From the NCBI RefSeq assembly GCF_030269925.1, contig NC_085130.1, positions 1,934,501 through 1,998,500 of the forward strand: a DNA stretch of 64,000 nt. Direction: 5' to 3'. A program made the position numbers and the translations under genes. Under the pieces are notes generated by a model. The model saw only the letters and a list, made by a program, of their open reading frames with translations, ran no database searches and was not told where the DNA came from. Source of the DNA: Bombyx mori (lineage: Eukaryota > Arthropoda > Insecta > Lepidoptera > Bombycidae). Within the stretch, counting starts at the first letter, position 1. Each line of letters starts with the position of its first letter. Of the stretch, positions 10,118 through 24,209 are shown piece by piece.

Positions 10118-12880
10118 ATTGCCCTTGTAGGCAGACGAGCATACGGCCCACCTGATGGTGAGTGGTTACCGTCGCCCATGGACTTCAGCAATGCCAGGGG
10201 CAGAGCCAAGCCGCTGCCTACCGCTTAATACTCTCCACAAGCCTCGTTTGAAGAAGGACATGTCATAGCGCTCGGGAAACACCGTGGAGGGGAGCTCATT
10301 CCATAGCCGGATGGTACGTGGCAAAAAAGACCTCTGGAAACGCACTGTGGATGACCGCAGTGGCTCCAGGTAGTATGGATGAACTCTACTCCGGTGGCGG
10401 GCGGTGCGATGGTAAAAACGAGATGCCGGTATCATCTCGAACAATTCCTCAGAGCACTCCCCATGGAACATACGGTACAAAATACAGAGGGAACCGAAGT
10501 CCCTCCGCAGACCCAGAGGTTCCAAACGATCCGTGAGACCGGGATTATCGACAATCCGAACGGCCCTCCTCTGTATGGAGTCAAATGGAAGAAGCTGGTA
10601 TTTGGGAGCCCCGGCCCAGAGATGGGAGCAGTACTCCACGCGAGGCCGGACTTGTGCTTTATAAAGCAAAAGCCTTTGTCCAGGCGTGAAGTACCGCTTC
10701 GCTCTGTTGAGGACTCCCAGCATTTTGGACGCCAACTTGGCTTTGCCTTCCAAATGACTCCGAAACTGGACATCGCTCGAAATGTCGACCCCAAGTATCC
10801 CAATACTCTCGGAAGGTTGCAGGGATACTCCTTGGAATTGCGGTGCCATGACAAAGGGGTCCTTCTTCGCAGTGAACGCGCAAACTTGTGTCTTTAACGG
10901 GTTGAATTGAACCAAGTTCAATTCACCCCATTTGGAGACTCGCCCCAGAGAGTTCTCCACTTCAGACACAAGTTTTGATCGTCTCTCTTGCACCACGCTC
11001 CGAGAGAGACTCTGATGGCCGATATATCGCGCATCCCCCGTGCTGTCATCCGCATAGCAATGCATGCCATCAATAGACAGCATGTCATTGATATACAGGA
11101 TGAAAAGCGTGGGGGAGAGCACCGAACCTTGTGGAACGCCAGCGTTAATGGTCATGGTATCAGAACAGTCACCGTCTACAACGACCGTGATGCTCCGCCC
11201 ATCCAAAAAGCTAGCGATCCACTTGCAGAGACCCTCGGGGATTCCGTAAGATGGTAGCTTCGACAGAAGTGCCCTATGCCAGACCCTGTCGAAGGCCTTC
11301 GCAATATCAAGGCTCACAGCAAGAGCCTCGCCCTTGCTCTCCAAGGCTTCAGCCCACCTGTGAGTAAGGTATACAAGAAGATCGCCAGCTGAGCGACCGT
11401 GACGGAAACCGTACTGTCGGTCACTGATCAGCTGGCGATCCTCCAGATACTTCAGGAGTTGTATATTAATTATTCGCTCCATCACCTTGGAAAGCAAGGA
11501 AGTTATCGCGATAGGCCTGTAGCTCGATGGGTCCGACCGGTCACCCTTCTTGGGGATAGGGTGGACGTGGGCAGTCTTCCATGAAGACGGAACCCTGTTA
11601 GCGCAATAAGAGAGGCGATACAAACGCGTTAGCGCAGGCGTCAGCTCAGGGGCGCACGTTTTCAGAACCACTGCAGGGATGCCGTCTGGCCCGCTCGACT
11701 TATGGACGTCCAGGAGTCGGAGTTCCCGCCTGACTGCACACTGTGTAAAGCAGATCTCCGGCAGGGAACTATCACACCGGAGGATGTTCGGTGGTGTGGC
11801 ACCCCCGTCGTCCACAGTCGAGTTCGAGGCGAAGAGTTTGACCAGAAGGTCAGCCTTCTCTTTCGCACTATGGGCCAGACTGTCATCGGACTTGCGTAGT
11901 GGTGGGAGACTAGACCTGCAAAAGTTACCTTCTGCAGCTTTGGCGAGCGACCAAAAAGCACGGCTCCCAGAGGGATAGCTCTTCAGTCGCTCGCCAATTC
12001 TAGCAACGTGCTCCGATTTCGCCCTGGCAATAACCTTCTTGTAGGACCTGGAAGCGGCGTTATATTTCCGCCTTTCCTCTGAGATGTTAGGATCCCGACG
12101 TCTCCTAGCATCATCCCATGCAACGTATGCGGACCGCTTGAGGTGTGCAGCATCCCTGCTGGCATTGTTATACCAGGGTCTGCTGCGACCCCCAACGGGC
12201 ACTTCAGAGGAGGGAATAAACAATTCCATCCCCTGGAGCACCACGTCTTTAAGACGGTCCGCACAGACGTCAGGATCAGCAGAGGAAAAGCAGAACCGCC
12301 CCCATGGGTAGGATGCGTAAAACTCACGCAATCCATCCCAATCTGCTGACAAATACTGCCAAACTCTTCGATACCTGGTCGTCGTTCGACGACTAGGACG
12401 AGAGAGTGGTGTGGCAGCACGGATAAGGCAGTGATCAGACGATCCAAGTGGAGCGTCGACCACCACACTGTATCCGGCTGGATCGGTGGTCAGCAGAAGG
12501 TCCAACAGAGAAGGCTCGTGCCCCTCAATATCTGGGACACGGGTGGGCTGTGTCACCAGCTGGGAGAGGCCGTAGGCCAAGGCGAAATCGTAGGCAGTCC
12601 GACCCGGGAGGTCAGTGGTTCTGGACCCCAACCACTCTTGGTGATGAGCGTTAAAGTCTCCAAGAACCACCACCTCCGCAGATGGGTACTGCTCAAGCAC
12701 GCGGTTAGTCCCCTCTTGCACATGCTCTATCAGAGCTGAACCTGCATCACTGCTGTGGGACCTGTACAGGCACGCGTAGACTCGGGTACAGCCCCCGTGA
12801 TCAATGCTAATCTCAAAGATTTTGACTTTGTCCAGAAATGTAATCCCAACCCTGCTGTACAGAAGACAGAGTCAATAATC
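10090..12880 (-). mobile_element. CR1-like non-LTR retrotransposon, 5' truncated
   Basis: A minus-strand LINE that ends in a poly-A tail (the T run at 10090-10117). Its short 3' UTR carries ATGGGCGACGGTAACCACTC, CAGGTGGGCCGTATGCTCGT and GGGCAATAAA. One open frame with endonuclease and reverse transcriptase fills the rest. The 5' end is lost inside the endonuclease domain near 12871. Shorter copies of the same family lie at 39935-40165, 46955-47100, 47595-47915, 54535-55135, 55735-55850 and 62058-62170. The clade (CR1/Jockey group) is judged from motifs only. Confidence 0.85.
10166..12871 (-). CDS. LINE ORF2: endonuclease-reverse transcriptase
   Basis: A stop-free frame of 901 codons runs from just after an in-frame TGA at 12874-12872 to the stop at 10166. 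No start ATG is retained because the element is 5' truncated. In order: C-terminal part of the AP-like endonuclease (GDFNAHHQEW, then SDHCLI); reverse transcriptase motifs (YRPIAITSLLSKVMER, QYGFRHGRSAGDLL, LDIAKAFDRVWH, GVPQGSVLSPTLF, catalytic CYADDSTGDA); and a C-terminal region ending APGIAEVHGRR. In life it would nick chromosomal DNA and copy its own RNA by target-primed reverse transcription. The RT catalytic residues are intact and there is no frameshift across 2.7 kb, which suggests a fairly recent insertion. It lies downstream of the ferredoxin gene on the same strand. It is a transposon protein and not a host gene. Confidence 0.85.
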   Translation of the reverse strand, partial: LCLLYSRVGITFLDKVKIFEISIDHGGCTRVYACLYRSHSSDAGSALIEHVQEGTNRVLEQYPSAEVVVLGDFNAHHQEWLGSRTTDLPGRTAYDFALAYGLSQLVTQPTRVPDIEGHEPSLLDLLLTTDPAGYSVVVDAPLGSSDHCLIRAATPLSRPSRRTTTRYRRVWQYLSADWDGLREFYASYPWGRFCFSSADPDVCADRLKDVVLQGMELFIPSSEVPVGGRSRPWYNNASRDAAHLKRSAYVAWDDARRRRDPNISEERRKYNAASRSYKKVIARAKSEHVARIGERLKSYPSGSRAFWSLAKAAEGNFCRSSLPPLRKSDDSLAHSAKEKADLLVKLFASNSTVDDGGATPPNILRCDSSLPEICFTQCAVRRELRLLDVHKSSGPDGIPAVVLKTCAPELTPALTRLYRLSYCANRVPSSWKTAHVHPIPKKGDRSDPSSYRPIAITSLLSKVMERIINIQLLKYLEDRQLISDRQYGFRHGRSAGDLLVYLTHRWAEALESKGEALAVSLDIAKAFDRVWHRALLSKLPSYGIPEGLCKWIASFLDGRSITVVVDGDCSDTMTINAGVPQGSVLSPTLFILYINDMLSIDGMHCYADDSTGDARYIGHQSLSRSVVQERRSKLVSEVENSLGRVSKWGELNLVQFNPLKTQVCAFTAKKDPFVMAPQFQGVSLQPSESIGILGVDISSDVQFRSHLEGKAKLASKMLGVLNRAKRYFTPGQRLLLYKAQVRPRVEYCSHLWAGAPKYQLLPFDSIQRRAVRIVDNPGLTDRLEPLGLRRDFGSLCILYRMFHGECSEELFEMIPASRFYHRTARHRSRVHPYYLEPLRSSTVRFQRSFLPRTIRLWNELPSTVFPERYDMSFFKRGLWRVLSGRQRLGSAPGIAEVHGRR

Positions 12881-12884
12881 ACTA

Positions 12885-13660
12885 AATCAAACAAGCCATC
12901 CAATTCATAATTAATTAGGAGCAAGACTAAAAAACTCCTTTGGGAAATACCCGTAAACATTGATTGAGACTGAAGGTAGTCTGCATATTGACAGATGAAA
13001 ATATAATATAGAGGAACTAGTTGCGTGTTGTGGTGTAGAATAACACCACTACATCTCTTCCGGTGAGTGTCTCACTCATGAGATCGCCAATTGGTATTTA
13101 GTAATGACAGTATTTTTGAAGCACAGATCCAAATTAGAGTAATTAGACTGATGGGTGAGTGCATTCTCTGGGTCAATTTAGAAGTGTAACCCCAGTTAAA
13201 ATTAATATTGTGTAAAGGGAAATAGCAATCATCAATGTCACTCTCCACTGCACAGAGGACTGAAAAGAATGAAGGAACATGTTCCAAACAAAATGCTCTG
13301 TAAAGGTCACTACCCTCAGCATTAAGGAGCACAACCGCAACAAGGATGAGGAAGGGGCAATGATAAGATGACACTTAAAAAACCCTGAATGTTTTTTTGT
13401 TACTAATTATCTACGCATTATTAGAAAGAGCTGAGCCATCTTGTGTAATATACATTACGGATTCCTAAAAAACTTGACGTATCATTCATTTCATGTTAGC
13501 AAAAGTATATTGTCTTCAACTTTAAATACAACATTCACTTTTCAGCCCCTCGGAACGATAACTGGACTGTATTCACTGTGCTTCGTTTTGCTCACACGTT
13601 TCTTTATCAGTAACTTCATAAATAAATTATGCTTTCTTCATTTCTAATACCACCAGTATT
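12885..13660. other. unassigned sequence 3' of the ferredoxin gene
   Basis: Moderately AT-rich. A 100-codon minus-strand frame at 13072-13374 has no recognised motif. The 3' UTR of the ferredoxin gene must start here, but no AATAAA was found on the minus strand close to the stop at 13666. Confidence 0.4.
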
Positions 13661-13665
13661 TAAAA

Positions 13666-16725
<3,060 letters not shown>

Positions 16726-17014
16726 GATACACAACGTGCCTTTGTTGAGAAAACTTCGAATCAAAATAAAATAATTCGGTTTTTGGTTATGTACATTGAA
16801 TATTTTTCAGTCAGTAGGTGTAGGTAGGTACCTACCTATGAAGTTGACATATGTGGACAATAGAGACTTATTGACTGTCGTCAGCTGATATTATTATATC
16901 AGTCTGTGGCTGATTGTAGTGTAGGTCATAGGTAGGTATACTTAGCCTTTGGCAGCTCTCTACTACCATTGATTTATAGGTATAGTCTGTGATGAAAGAA
17001 AGCCCGCAAAAATT

Positions 17015-17435
17015 AAAGGACTTTTTGGCGGGAACGTGAGTAGTGAAGTTGTGTGTTTGTTTTATTTTGTCTATTTAGTGTTTCTTCAGGTTTAAATGTG
17101 TAATAACGGTGGTTTATTAACTGTTTAATATCTGTGAAAGTGCACAAATGTGGGAAAATGAAACAAAGCCGCTGGACGTAACTTCTCGGGATCCTCCAAA
17201 AAGTCCACTGAAAAAATCTCAGTAAATGACCACCATTTTACTGAGATTATTCATCCCATATCATCTCATTTCATTTAATTTCATCCCAGTTGATTAATGT
17301 CTTAAATTAATCATCTTGAATTCATTTCATTTCACCCCATATTATCATTTTTCATAAAAAGAAGAATATTAATTAAAATAAGACATGACTGAAAAGTCTT
17401 AGTTACCAGGTCATAAAATCCCTTAAAAAAAAGCA
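17015..17435 (+). repeat. MITE family M1, copy A
   Basis: It runs from GGACTTTTTGGCGGGAACGT to ACCAGGTCATAAAATCCCTT. It matches the reverse complement of 23785-24204 over its full length and, loosely, 7165-7450. An internal hairpin AATCTCAGTAAA/TTTACTGAGATT lies near 17215-17250. There is no coding capacity. Confidence 0.75.
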
Positions 17436-17439
17436 GTAA

Positions 17440-18838
17440 AATTACAATCCAATTTTTTTAATTTAAATTAATATACATAGGTACATATATATTCTCACTT
17501 CATGTTAAATACTATATATTAATTGCGTTGTTTGACATAACATCGGCCGGTACGTGATACGTCAACAAACTCGCAAAGGTCAAAACGTGATTGAATAAAA
17601 ACTTCACTGTCCAAAATATTTTAAGACGATAAGCTTCGTTCCTCTCAATAATAATAAAATTGATTTCTTAGTTTAACCTAAGATTGAGATTTCAGTGTGA
17701 TAGATAAAACAACACAAGCTCACTCTCTCTGTCCAAAATGCTAGTGACGTATTAATTTTAAACATATAACTTCTATGTGAATTAATAGTTTAAGCTGTAA
17801 CATTTCAGCAGTCGCCTCTATACAAAACCCTTTGGTTTAATTAGCAATTTTTTGTAAAGCTTGCAATAATAAAAATTAAATGTCATAATTGTCATATTAT
17901 TCAAGCGTCAATCATATGATGACTTCTATACTATAAGGCCATTTTGTATAAAATATTAATGAATTGATAATAAAATATTGATTTTTATGATAAAGGCTTA
18001 GGTAGTTCAATTAAAAAAAATGTTAAATATGATCATTTTACGCAAACATGCGTGATTATTACTGATAATCTTACAACAACACGTGATTTTTAATGAAAAA
18101 CATTGCTGATATATTCTTATTTTTTGGTGAGTGACGTGTTTAATGCATTCGGCATTCGCGCCTTTAAATTTGAGCGATAGGTTCTACATTCTTAGAAAAC
18201 GTTGTTTTAACCCTCTGAAATCAATATTTATAAATTGAGGATAGTATGTTTTATTATTATTTACTGGTCACTTATTTTATGTCGTAAAAAAATGTAAACT
18301 AAAATCGTTAATATATTTGACTATGTACTTTAAACAGTAATAGGAAATTGATTGTTTTGGAAAATATAGTAATGTTATTCATAAATCTCTTGTGGAAAAC
18401 AACAAAGTGCTCGATTTGCATTTCTTCCCACAATAGTTCAGATTTCAAGTTTTTATTGTGTTCGTAAATGAAACGTCCAGTTGTGTAACTTATATTACAT
18501 AGTCCTAGGACTAAATGTGTTTTAAAATTAAAATACAATGATGGACGAGATACTTTCAAGTATTTAACCTATTTATCTTGCTTTCCCTTAGTTCTGGGGC
18601 GGTCTTCTGCAACATTAATTCACATTTAATTCTGTGGGGAGCTGTCACTGTTGCTCATGAATTGTTCATTAAAAACGTCAAGGGCCTAGGCAAGCTATTA
18701 CAATGGATACTCAATTTTATTGTTCTTACAATATATTAAAGACTGGCACAGATAGCATATTATAATCCTTAGTTTATAACATTCCCTTTACACTGCAACA
18801 CTTTTTTATATTTCTTAGATCAATGTAACGAAAAAAAT
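17440..18838. other. AT-rich region between ferredoxin and zinc-finger genes
   Basis: Probably holds the 5' exon or promoter of the zinc-finger gene. The stretch near 18130-18210 is richer in CG dinucleotides, but no element can be named. A minus frame at 18308-18559 (83 codons) has no recognised motif. Confidence 0.35.
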
Positions 18839-18839
18839 C

Positions 18840-19305
18840 AACAAACTCACGCCCCACCCAGTGTTAAGTGGTTACCAGAGCCCTTAGACATTAACCACCT
18901 TAATACTCTCACCTTGGAACATGAGTTCTAAGTCTTAGTATTTACAGTAAAATGGCTGCCCCGCCCTTGGAACCATAAAGCATTACTGCTTTACTGCAGT
19001 AATAGGTAGAGTGGTAGGGTACCACCACAGGTACCTACTCGGGAGCCCTATGGCCGTATGTAGCCCGTGAAGGTATACATATCCGTGCGGGCTCACGTGA
19101 TTCCCCACCATCAGTAATTTTGCAAATGATAATTTTTGAGCATTATTTTTTTATTATACTATGTTATTCCTTCATCTTGGAAGTCAACTATGAACAATTA
19201 TAAATTATTTCATTAGAAAAACTGGTATCTACCAGCATGATTTGAACACTGACACATTTGCTATGCTCAATATGAATGCACTTGGCTGCCTTAAGCTGCA
19301 ATGAC
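18840..19305 (-). mobile_element. Bm1-type SINE, near full length, diverged
   Basis: Tail-side blocks CCCACCCAGTGTTAAGTGGT and CCTTAGACATTAACCAC, then body, ATTATACTATGTTATTCCTT, GGAAGTCAACTATGAACA, and the tRNA-like head with GATTTGAACACTG (decayed B box) and a GCTGCCTTAAGC block. It ends about 110 bp before the zinc-finger coding start. Confidence 0.75.
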
Positions 19306-19416
19306 TTCTATATTACTTTAAACATCTACATTACTACTATATGGCAGAATTAAGCTACTAACTACTCATGTGGACCTAAAAACTTAAGAGTATGTTTTCT
19401 TTAATCTTCCAGAATA

Positions 19417-22400
19417 ATGTCTCTAAAACTGCACAGTGAAAACAAGCCATTGCGAAGGGATCCAACATCATTCCTACCTGAGGAGGAGATGTCATATGAA
19501 TTCAAAAAGAAGAAAAAGAAGAAAAAAAAGATCCAGGAAGATCCATTCAAAGATTTGGAAATAGAACGCAAACATTTTCCAGAGGTGCCAACATTCGCTT
19601 TAGACCCAGAAGTAAATATTAAAGTAGAGAATATTGAGGTGGAATTGAACTTCGATGAGGTAAGACATATAAAAGTATGTTTGCTAAATGTAAAAGCATA
19701 TTGCAAATTCAGTCCACTAAATAAAAAATACTTATAGTCATATTTATAAATTTGATCCAGTTTTTACTCTTACTTGGCTCAATGAACATTTTAATTACCA
19801 ATTATTATATTGATTAGAATATGCCAATAAATAAATAGATATTTCAAGCTAGAAATTGTAAAAATACCTAAATTCAATATTTTTATTATAAACAGTAGAA
19901 TAAATAGAAATATGTAAATACTTAGAGATCTGAAAACATATTTAAGTAGTTATTCAAGGACTTTCTTGCTATTTCCTAATTTCATCAATTTACTTTTATT
20001 ATAAGAAGAACCATTGTAATTTACATCTAGCACTTGTCAACACCCTCTATCAAAATTAAATATATATTTAGATGTATCACAAATACATGTGCATAAAAAC
20101 ACACAAATCTTATATCATGTAATACAGTACTTGCTAAGCTGATGGTATGCATTGTAAAATTTTAAAATTATTATTTAAACGAGATAAGGTGGCGACATTC
20201 TTATTTAAGATACTTCTGGGAAAAAAAAACGTCTTAAGAACTACTGGGCTTGGGTCCTAAAATATATTATTTGTGGTCCTGAACAATTCCATATTTGCCG
20301 TTTTAGCTGTGCCCCTGAGATGTCACATATAATGAATGTTTGCTTTCAGTTGAATTTTCTGAAAGTGACACGGAAAAATAAAAATATGTAATCTAGTTTT
20401 CTATTGATGATTTCACCACCATAGTGGTGAAGGAACCCAATGTGATAATTTTCTAGCTTAATACTTTGTAAATGTATTTATGAGTTAAATTTTATATCTG
20501 AATTAAATATTTTGTACAGCCCAAAATGAAGTAGTAGCTATTTAGTTTAATACTTTTAAATATTTTTTCTATATTGCAGTATGCCGATGATGCTGGTAAC
20601 ACTGAGCCGTTACAAAACGATATCATGGACATGGAACCAATTGTTAAACTCGAAGAACAAAGTCATGAAGGTGCCATATTAACATTTGAAAGTGTTGTCA
20701 ATGAAAAAAATGTTGTAAAATGCAGTCCGAAAATCAAGGTAGAAGCGGAAACTGTAACTAATGACAACATAATATGCCAAGTTTGCCATCTAGTCTTTAA
20801 GTCTGAGAAAACTCTTTTCATGCATCAGAAAAGGAAGCACAAAGTATTTCGGAGGTTCTGCAAACATGTATGTGACTACTGCAGTATGTCTTATGATTCA
20901 AAGAATAGTTTAGTTGCACATATTAAAAGAAAACACGGACCTGAGTCTGTGGAAGAAGACAATGAGGACCACACTTGTGAGGTATGCTCGTTGGTTTTCA
21001 AAGGAAAGTCAAGGTTGCGGATGCATATGACAAGAAAACATGGAAAATATGAGGATTCATTTAAACATGTTTGCTCAGAATGCGGTCTGGCTTATGAGAA
21101 ACACAGAAGCTTAATAGTGCATATACAAAGAAAACATTCTGGGGTACAACCAACCTCGAATCAATGGTTCAACTGCCCGTTTTGCACGAAAATATTTAGC
21201 AAACGGGAAACCTATGCCCGTCATATACAAAGGAAGCACAAAGTCAGTGATGAGCCGAATGTGAAATCTGAGAATGCTGATGACGAAAATTTAGCAAGTT
21301 TCCGAAATGAGGTGACCGGTGAGATTACATGTAAAGAGTGTCCATTGATGTTCACATCCATTAATTATTTAAAGCTACATATGAGGAGAAAACACAATGC
21401 CTTGCAGGAGTCATTCCAATTGAAATGCCGAATATGCAACTTGTCCTATGACAAATTAGAGAGTTTAAAACGTCATGTCAGAAGAAAACATGACATAAGA
21501 ACATACTGTAGGATATGCAAGAAAAAATTCAATAGTAAAGAAGCATACCTGAATCATTCACATGTGAAATTCATAAAGGAATGTTCGATATGTGGACTTA
21601 TATTTGCTACAGAAGTTGGCCTCGCGAAACATCTGAGGCGTTTACACAAAATTGACACCCCAAAAACTGTCTTTTGTAATATATGCAATCAAGGATTCCA
21701 CGAGAAGAGACAGCTAAAGCCGCATTTGATGAAAGTTCATATGAACATAAGGTACACTTGTAAATATTGTAATAAAACTTTGAAGACTAAAGAGAGTTAT
21801 AGACGTCATTTAATTTTAAAACATCCAACGCAAAAGCTTGTGAATGTTAACCTGCAAAATTGTAGTCAATGTTCAGAATCCTTCAAAGATGAGTTTGAAT
21901 TATGCAAACACATAAACACAGTGCATTTATCTAATTATAAAAACATTGAGAATTTTATAGAAATAAAATGTGAAGATATAAAAGAAGAAATCAAAGATCC
22001 CTATCAGTGTACGAAATGTTCAGAAACATATGTAACTTGGAATCAATTGAAATTGCATTTTGAACAAAACCATCATATAGCTGAAGAGACACAGTGTCAA
22101 GTGTGCGGAGAAATTGTGTCAACTAAGGAATTGAACAAGCACATGAAAGCCAAACACACTGAATTAACAGAAATGAAATGTAATTATTGCGAATACCGGA
22201 CCACTTCCAAAGTGAGTTTAACTCAGCACACTCTAAGACACAAAAATGCTACAACAATACATTGCGAATTTAACGGCTGTAGATATAAAACGTATTACCC
22301 GGGCGCTATGGAGAAGCACAAAAGGAAACATGCAGATTTGGGAGTCAAATTTCAATGTAGTCAATGCCCATTTCAGAGCATGAATAAGTATATTCTGAAG

Positions 22401-22610
22401 TATCACGAAGAGGCACATGCAACTGGCAAGAAACGCTACATGTGTGACCAGTGCGACTACGCCACGATCTTACCGGCTAACTTAGTCCAACATAAATACA
22501 AGCATTCGACAGAAAAACGTTTTAAATGTGAAGTTTGTTCATTTGCAACGAAATATAATACTTCGTTGCGGTTTCATGTTAGGAAAAAGCACTGTGATCT
22601 ACCACTTTAA
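19417..22610 (+). CDS. C2H2 zinc-finger protein, about 19 fingers
   Basis: Two coding exons: 19417-19659 (81 codons, donor GATGAG|GTAAGA) and 20580-22610 (acceptor TTGCAG|TATGCC), in phase 0, 757 residues. Just before the ATG, TCTTCCAG|AATAATG is a good acceptor, so at least one 5' UTR exon is probably upstream. Residues 1-140 are charged, with a run of nine lysines, then acidic stretches. From about residue 144 to the end there are roughly 19 C2H2 units. The first (CQVCHLVF...HQKRKH) to eleventh are long-spaced with basic R/K-R-K-H ends; the eighth is irregular. The last five (CNYCEYRT, CEFNGCRYKT, CSQCPFQS, CDQCDYAT, CEVCSFAT) resemble the tandem fingers of DNA-binding regulators. Probably a nuclear, sequence-specific DNA-binding protein; target unknown. 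No ZAD or BTB domain is seen. It has no confident orthologue name. Confidence 0.9.
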
Positions 22611-22637
22611 GTTACGACTTTCTTTTTTAAAAGGTTT

Positions 22638-22643
22638 AATAAA
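22638..22643 (+). terminator. polyadenylation signal AATAAA
   Basis: AATAAA lies 28 bases after the TAA stop of the zinc-finger gene, giving a very short 3' UTR. Confidence 0.65.
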
Positions 22644-22764
22644 GGAATTTGGTGTTATGGTTATTTATTTAGTTCTATGTACATAGCAGCATATGGGTCT
22701 GCTTCATACATCTTGTCTATATAGCGTGGTAGTGTTAAAAATCGCAGACAACAACTATAATATA

Positions 22765-22906
22765 ATAACTATACTGAGACCTTAGAACTCATCAAGGTGA
22801 CTGGCGGCATTTACGTTGTATATGTCTACGGGCTCCGGTAACCACTTTACACCAGGTGGGCTGTGAGCTCTTCCACGCAACTACGCAATAAATAAATAAA
22901 AGACGA
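22765..22906 (+). mobile_element. Bm1-type SINE, 5' truncated
   Basis: ACTGAGACCTTAGAACTCAT through CAGGTGGGCTGTGAGCTCTT and CGCAATAAATAAATA. It lies just beyond the zinc-finger gene. Confidence 0.85.
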
Positions 22907-23164
22907 CTGGCTATTTTCATTCTCTAAAATTTAAAAAGATTTCACATCAGCTTGCATAAATTGTCATTTATATAAACTTAGGTAAATTAATGTGTAGTAG
23001 TAAGTGGTAGTACCACTTTCTAATGTGGAGGTATTATAATAGAAAAAACTTCTGGCAAATCCGTCCGCCAGCTAAAAAATAAGATGGCGCCACTATACAG
23101 ATAATATGAATTCTAAGTAATACGTAAGTTTAAGAATGCTTCTAGTTGTAATTTTATCATTAAA

Positions 23165-23473
23165 CTAGCTTTTGTCCGCGACTCCGTTCGCGTACAATAG
23201 TTACTTTGGCATAACGCTAAATTTTAACACCCACTTCATTTACGTAGAAAGTGAAAATAATTTTGAATTATAGAATGTTAAGGAGCTATTTAACCACTAT
23301 TTTGAAACATTCTTTATGAGTGCTCCACTTGTATTGGTCTTAGCGTGATGTTATATAGCCTTCCTCGATAAATGGGCTAACACTAAAAGAATTTTCAAAT
23401 TGGATCAGTAGTAGTTCCTGAGATTAGCTCGTTCAAACAAACAAACTCTTCAGCTTTATAATGTTAGTATAGA
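23165..23473 (-). mobile_element. Helitron-like element H2
   Basis: On the minus strand it starts TCTATACTAACATTATAAAG after an A and ends GCGGACAAAAGCTAG before a T. CGCGAACGGAGTCGCG forms the expected hairpin just inside the 3' end. Non-autonomous. A partial relative is at 62940-63073. Confidence 0.8.
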
Positions 23474-23599
23474 TTTATAAACATTGTCGATTTTTTTGTT
23501 AGAATGCATCTGTAATGGTGCTTTGTTTGTATGTGTAGGTTTATATCTACGAACAGTGTCTTCTGTTGCAATAAATTATGTATATATCATCTATGGTCG

Positions 23600-23778
23600 A
23601 TTGAGGTTCGCGGGTATCCGTTTGATGCAGGCAGCTGAGGCAGCGCAAGACCGATCTACGTGGCGAGGCTTGGGGTACCTACACGTAAACGTAGTGTTAC
23701 ATACAGGCTCTTTAAGGGGGAGACCCACCTATGTCCAGCAATGGACGTCTGTGGGCTGATAGAATAAAAAAAAATGGT
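23600..23778 (+). mobile_element. RTE-like LINE 3' end
   Basis: The conceptual translation has AQDRSTWRGL and RPTYVQQWTSVG before a stop and A-rich tail. This is the usual 3' terminus of lepidopteran RTE-type retrotransposons that encode endonuclease and RT. The upstream part is missing. Confidence 0.65.
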
Positions 23779-23784
23779 TTGCAC

Positions 23785-24204
23785 TTTTTTTTAAGAGATT
23801 TTATGACCTGGTAACTAAGACCTTTAAGTCATGTCTTATTTTACTTTATTTTATTAATTTTATGAAAAATGATAATATGGAGTGAAATGAAATGAAGATG
23901 ATTAATTTGAGACATTAATCAACTGGGATGAAATTTAATGAAATGAGATGATATGGGATGAAATATAATCGCAGTAAAATGGTGGTCATTTACTGAGATT
24001 TTTTCAGTGGACTTTTTGGAGGAACCCGAGAAGTTACGTCCAGCAGCTTTGTTTCATTTTCCCACATTTGTGCACTTTCACAGATATTAAACAGTTAATA
24101 AACCACCATTATTACACATTTAAACCTGAAGAAATACTAAATAGACAAAATAAAACAAATCACACAACTTCACTCCTCGCGTTCCCGCCAAAAAGTCCCT
24201 GGTT
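23785..24204 (-). repeat. MITE family M1, copy B
   Basis: Reverse-complement match to 17015-17435, ending CGTTCCCGCCAAAAAGTCCC. With copy A it forms a widely spaced inverted repeat around the zinc-finger gene. Confidence 0.75.
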
Positions 24205-24209
24205 TGCAC

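Noticed and set aside
13072..13374. 100-codon minus-strand frame
   Set aside because: No recognised domain and no splice support next to the LINE insertion; left as unassigned.
18308..18559. 83-codon minus-strand frame
   Set aside because: No family motif, no splice-site context and AT-rich codons; probably chance.
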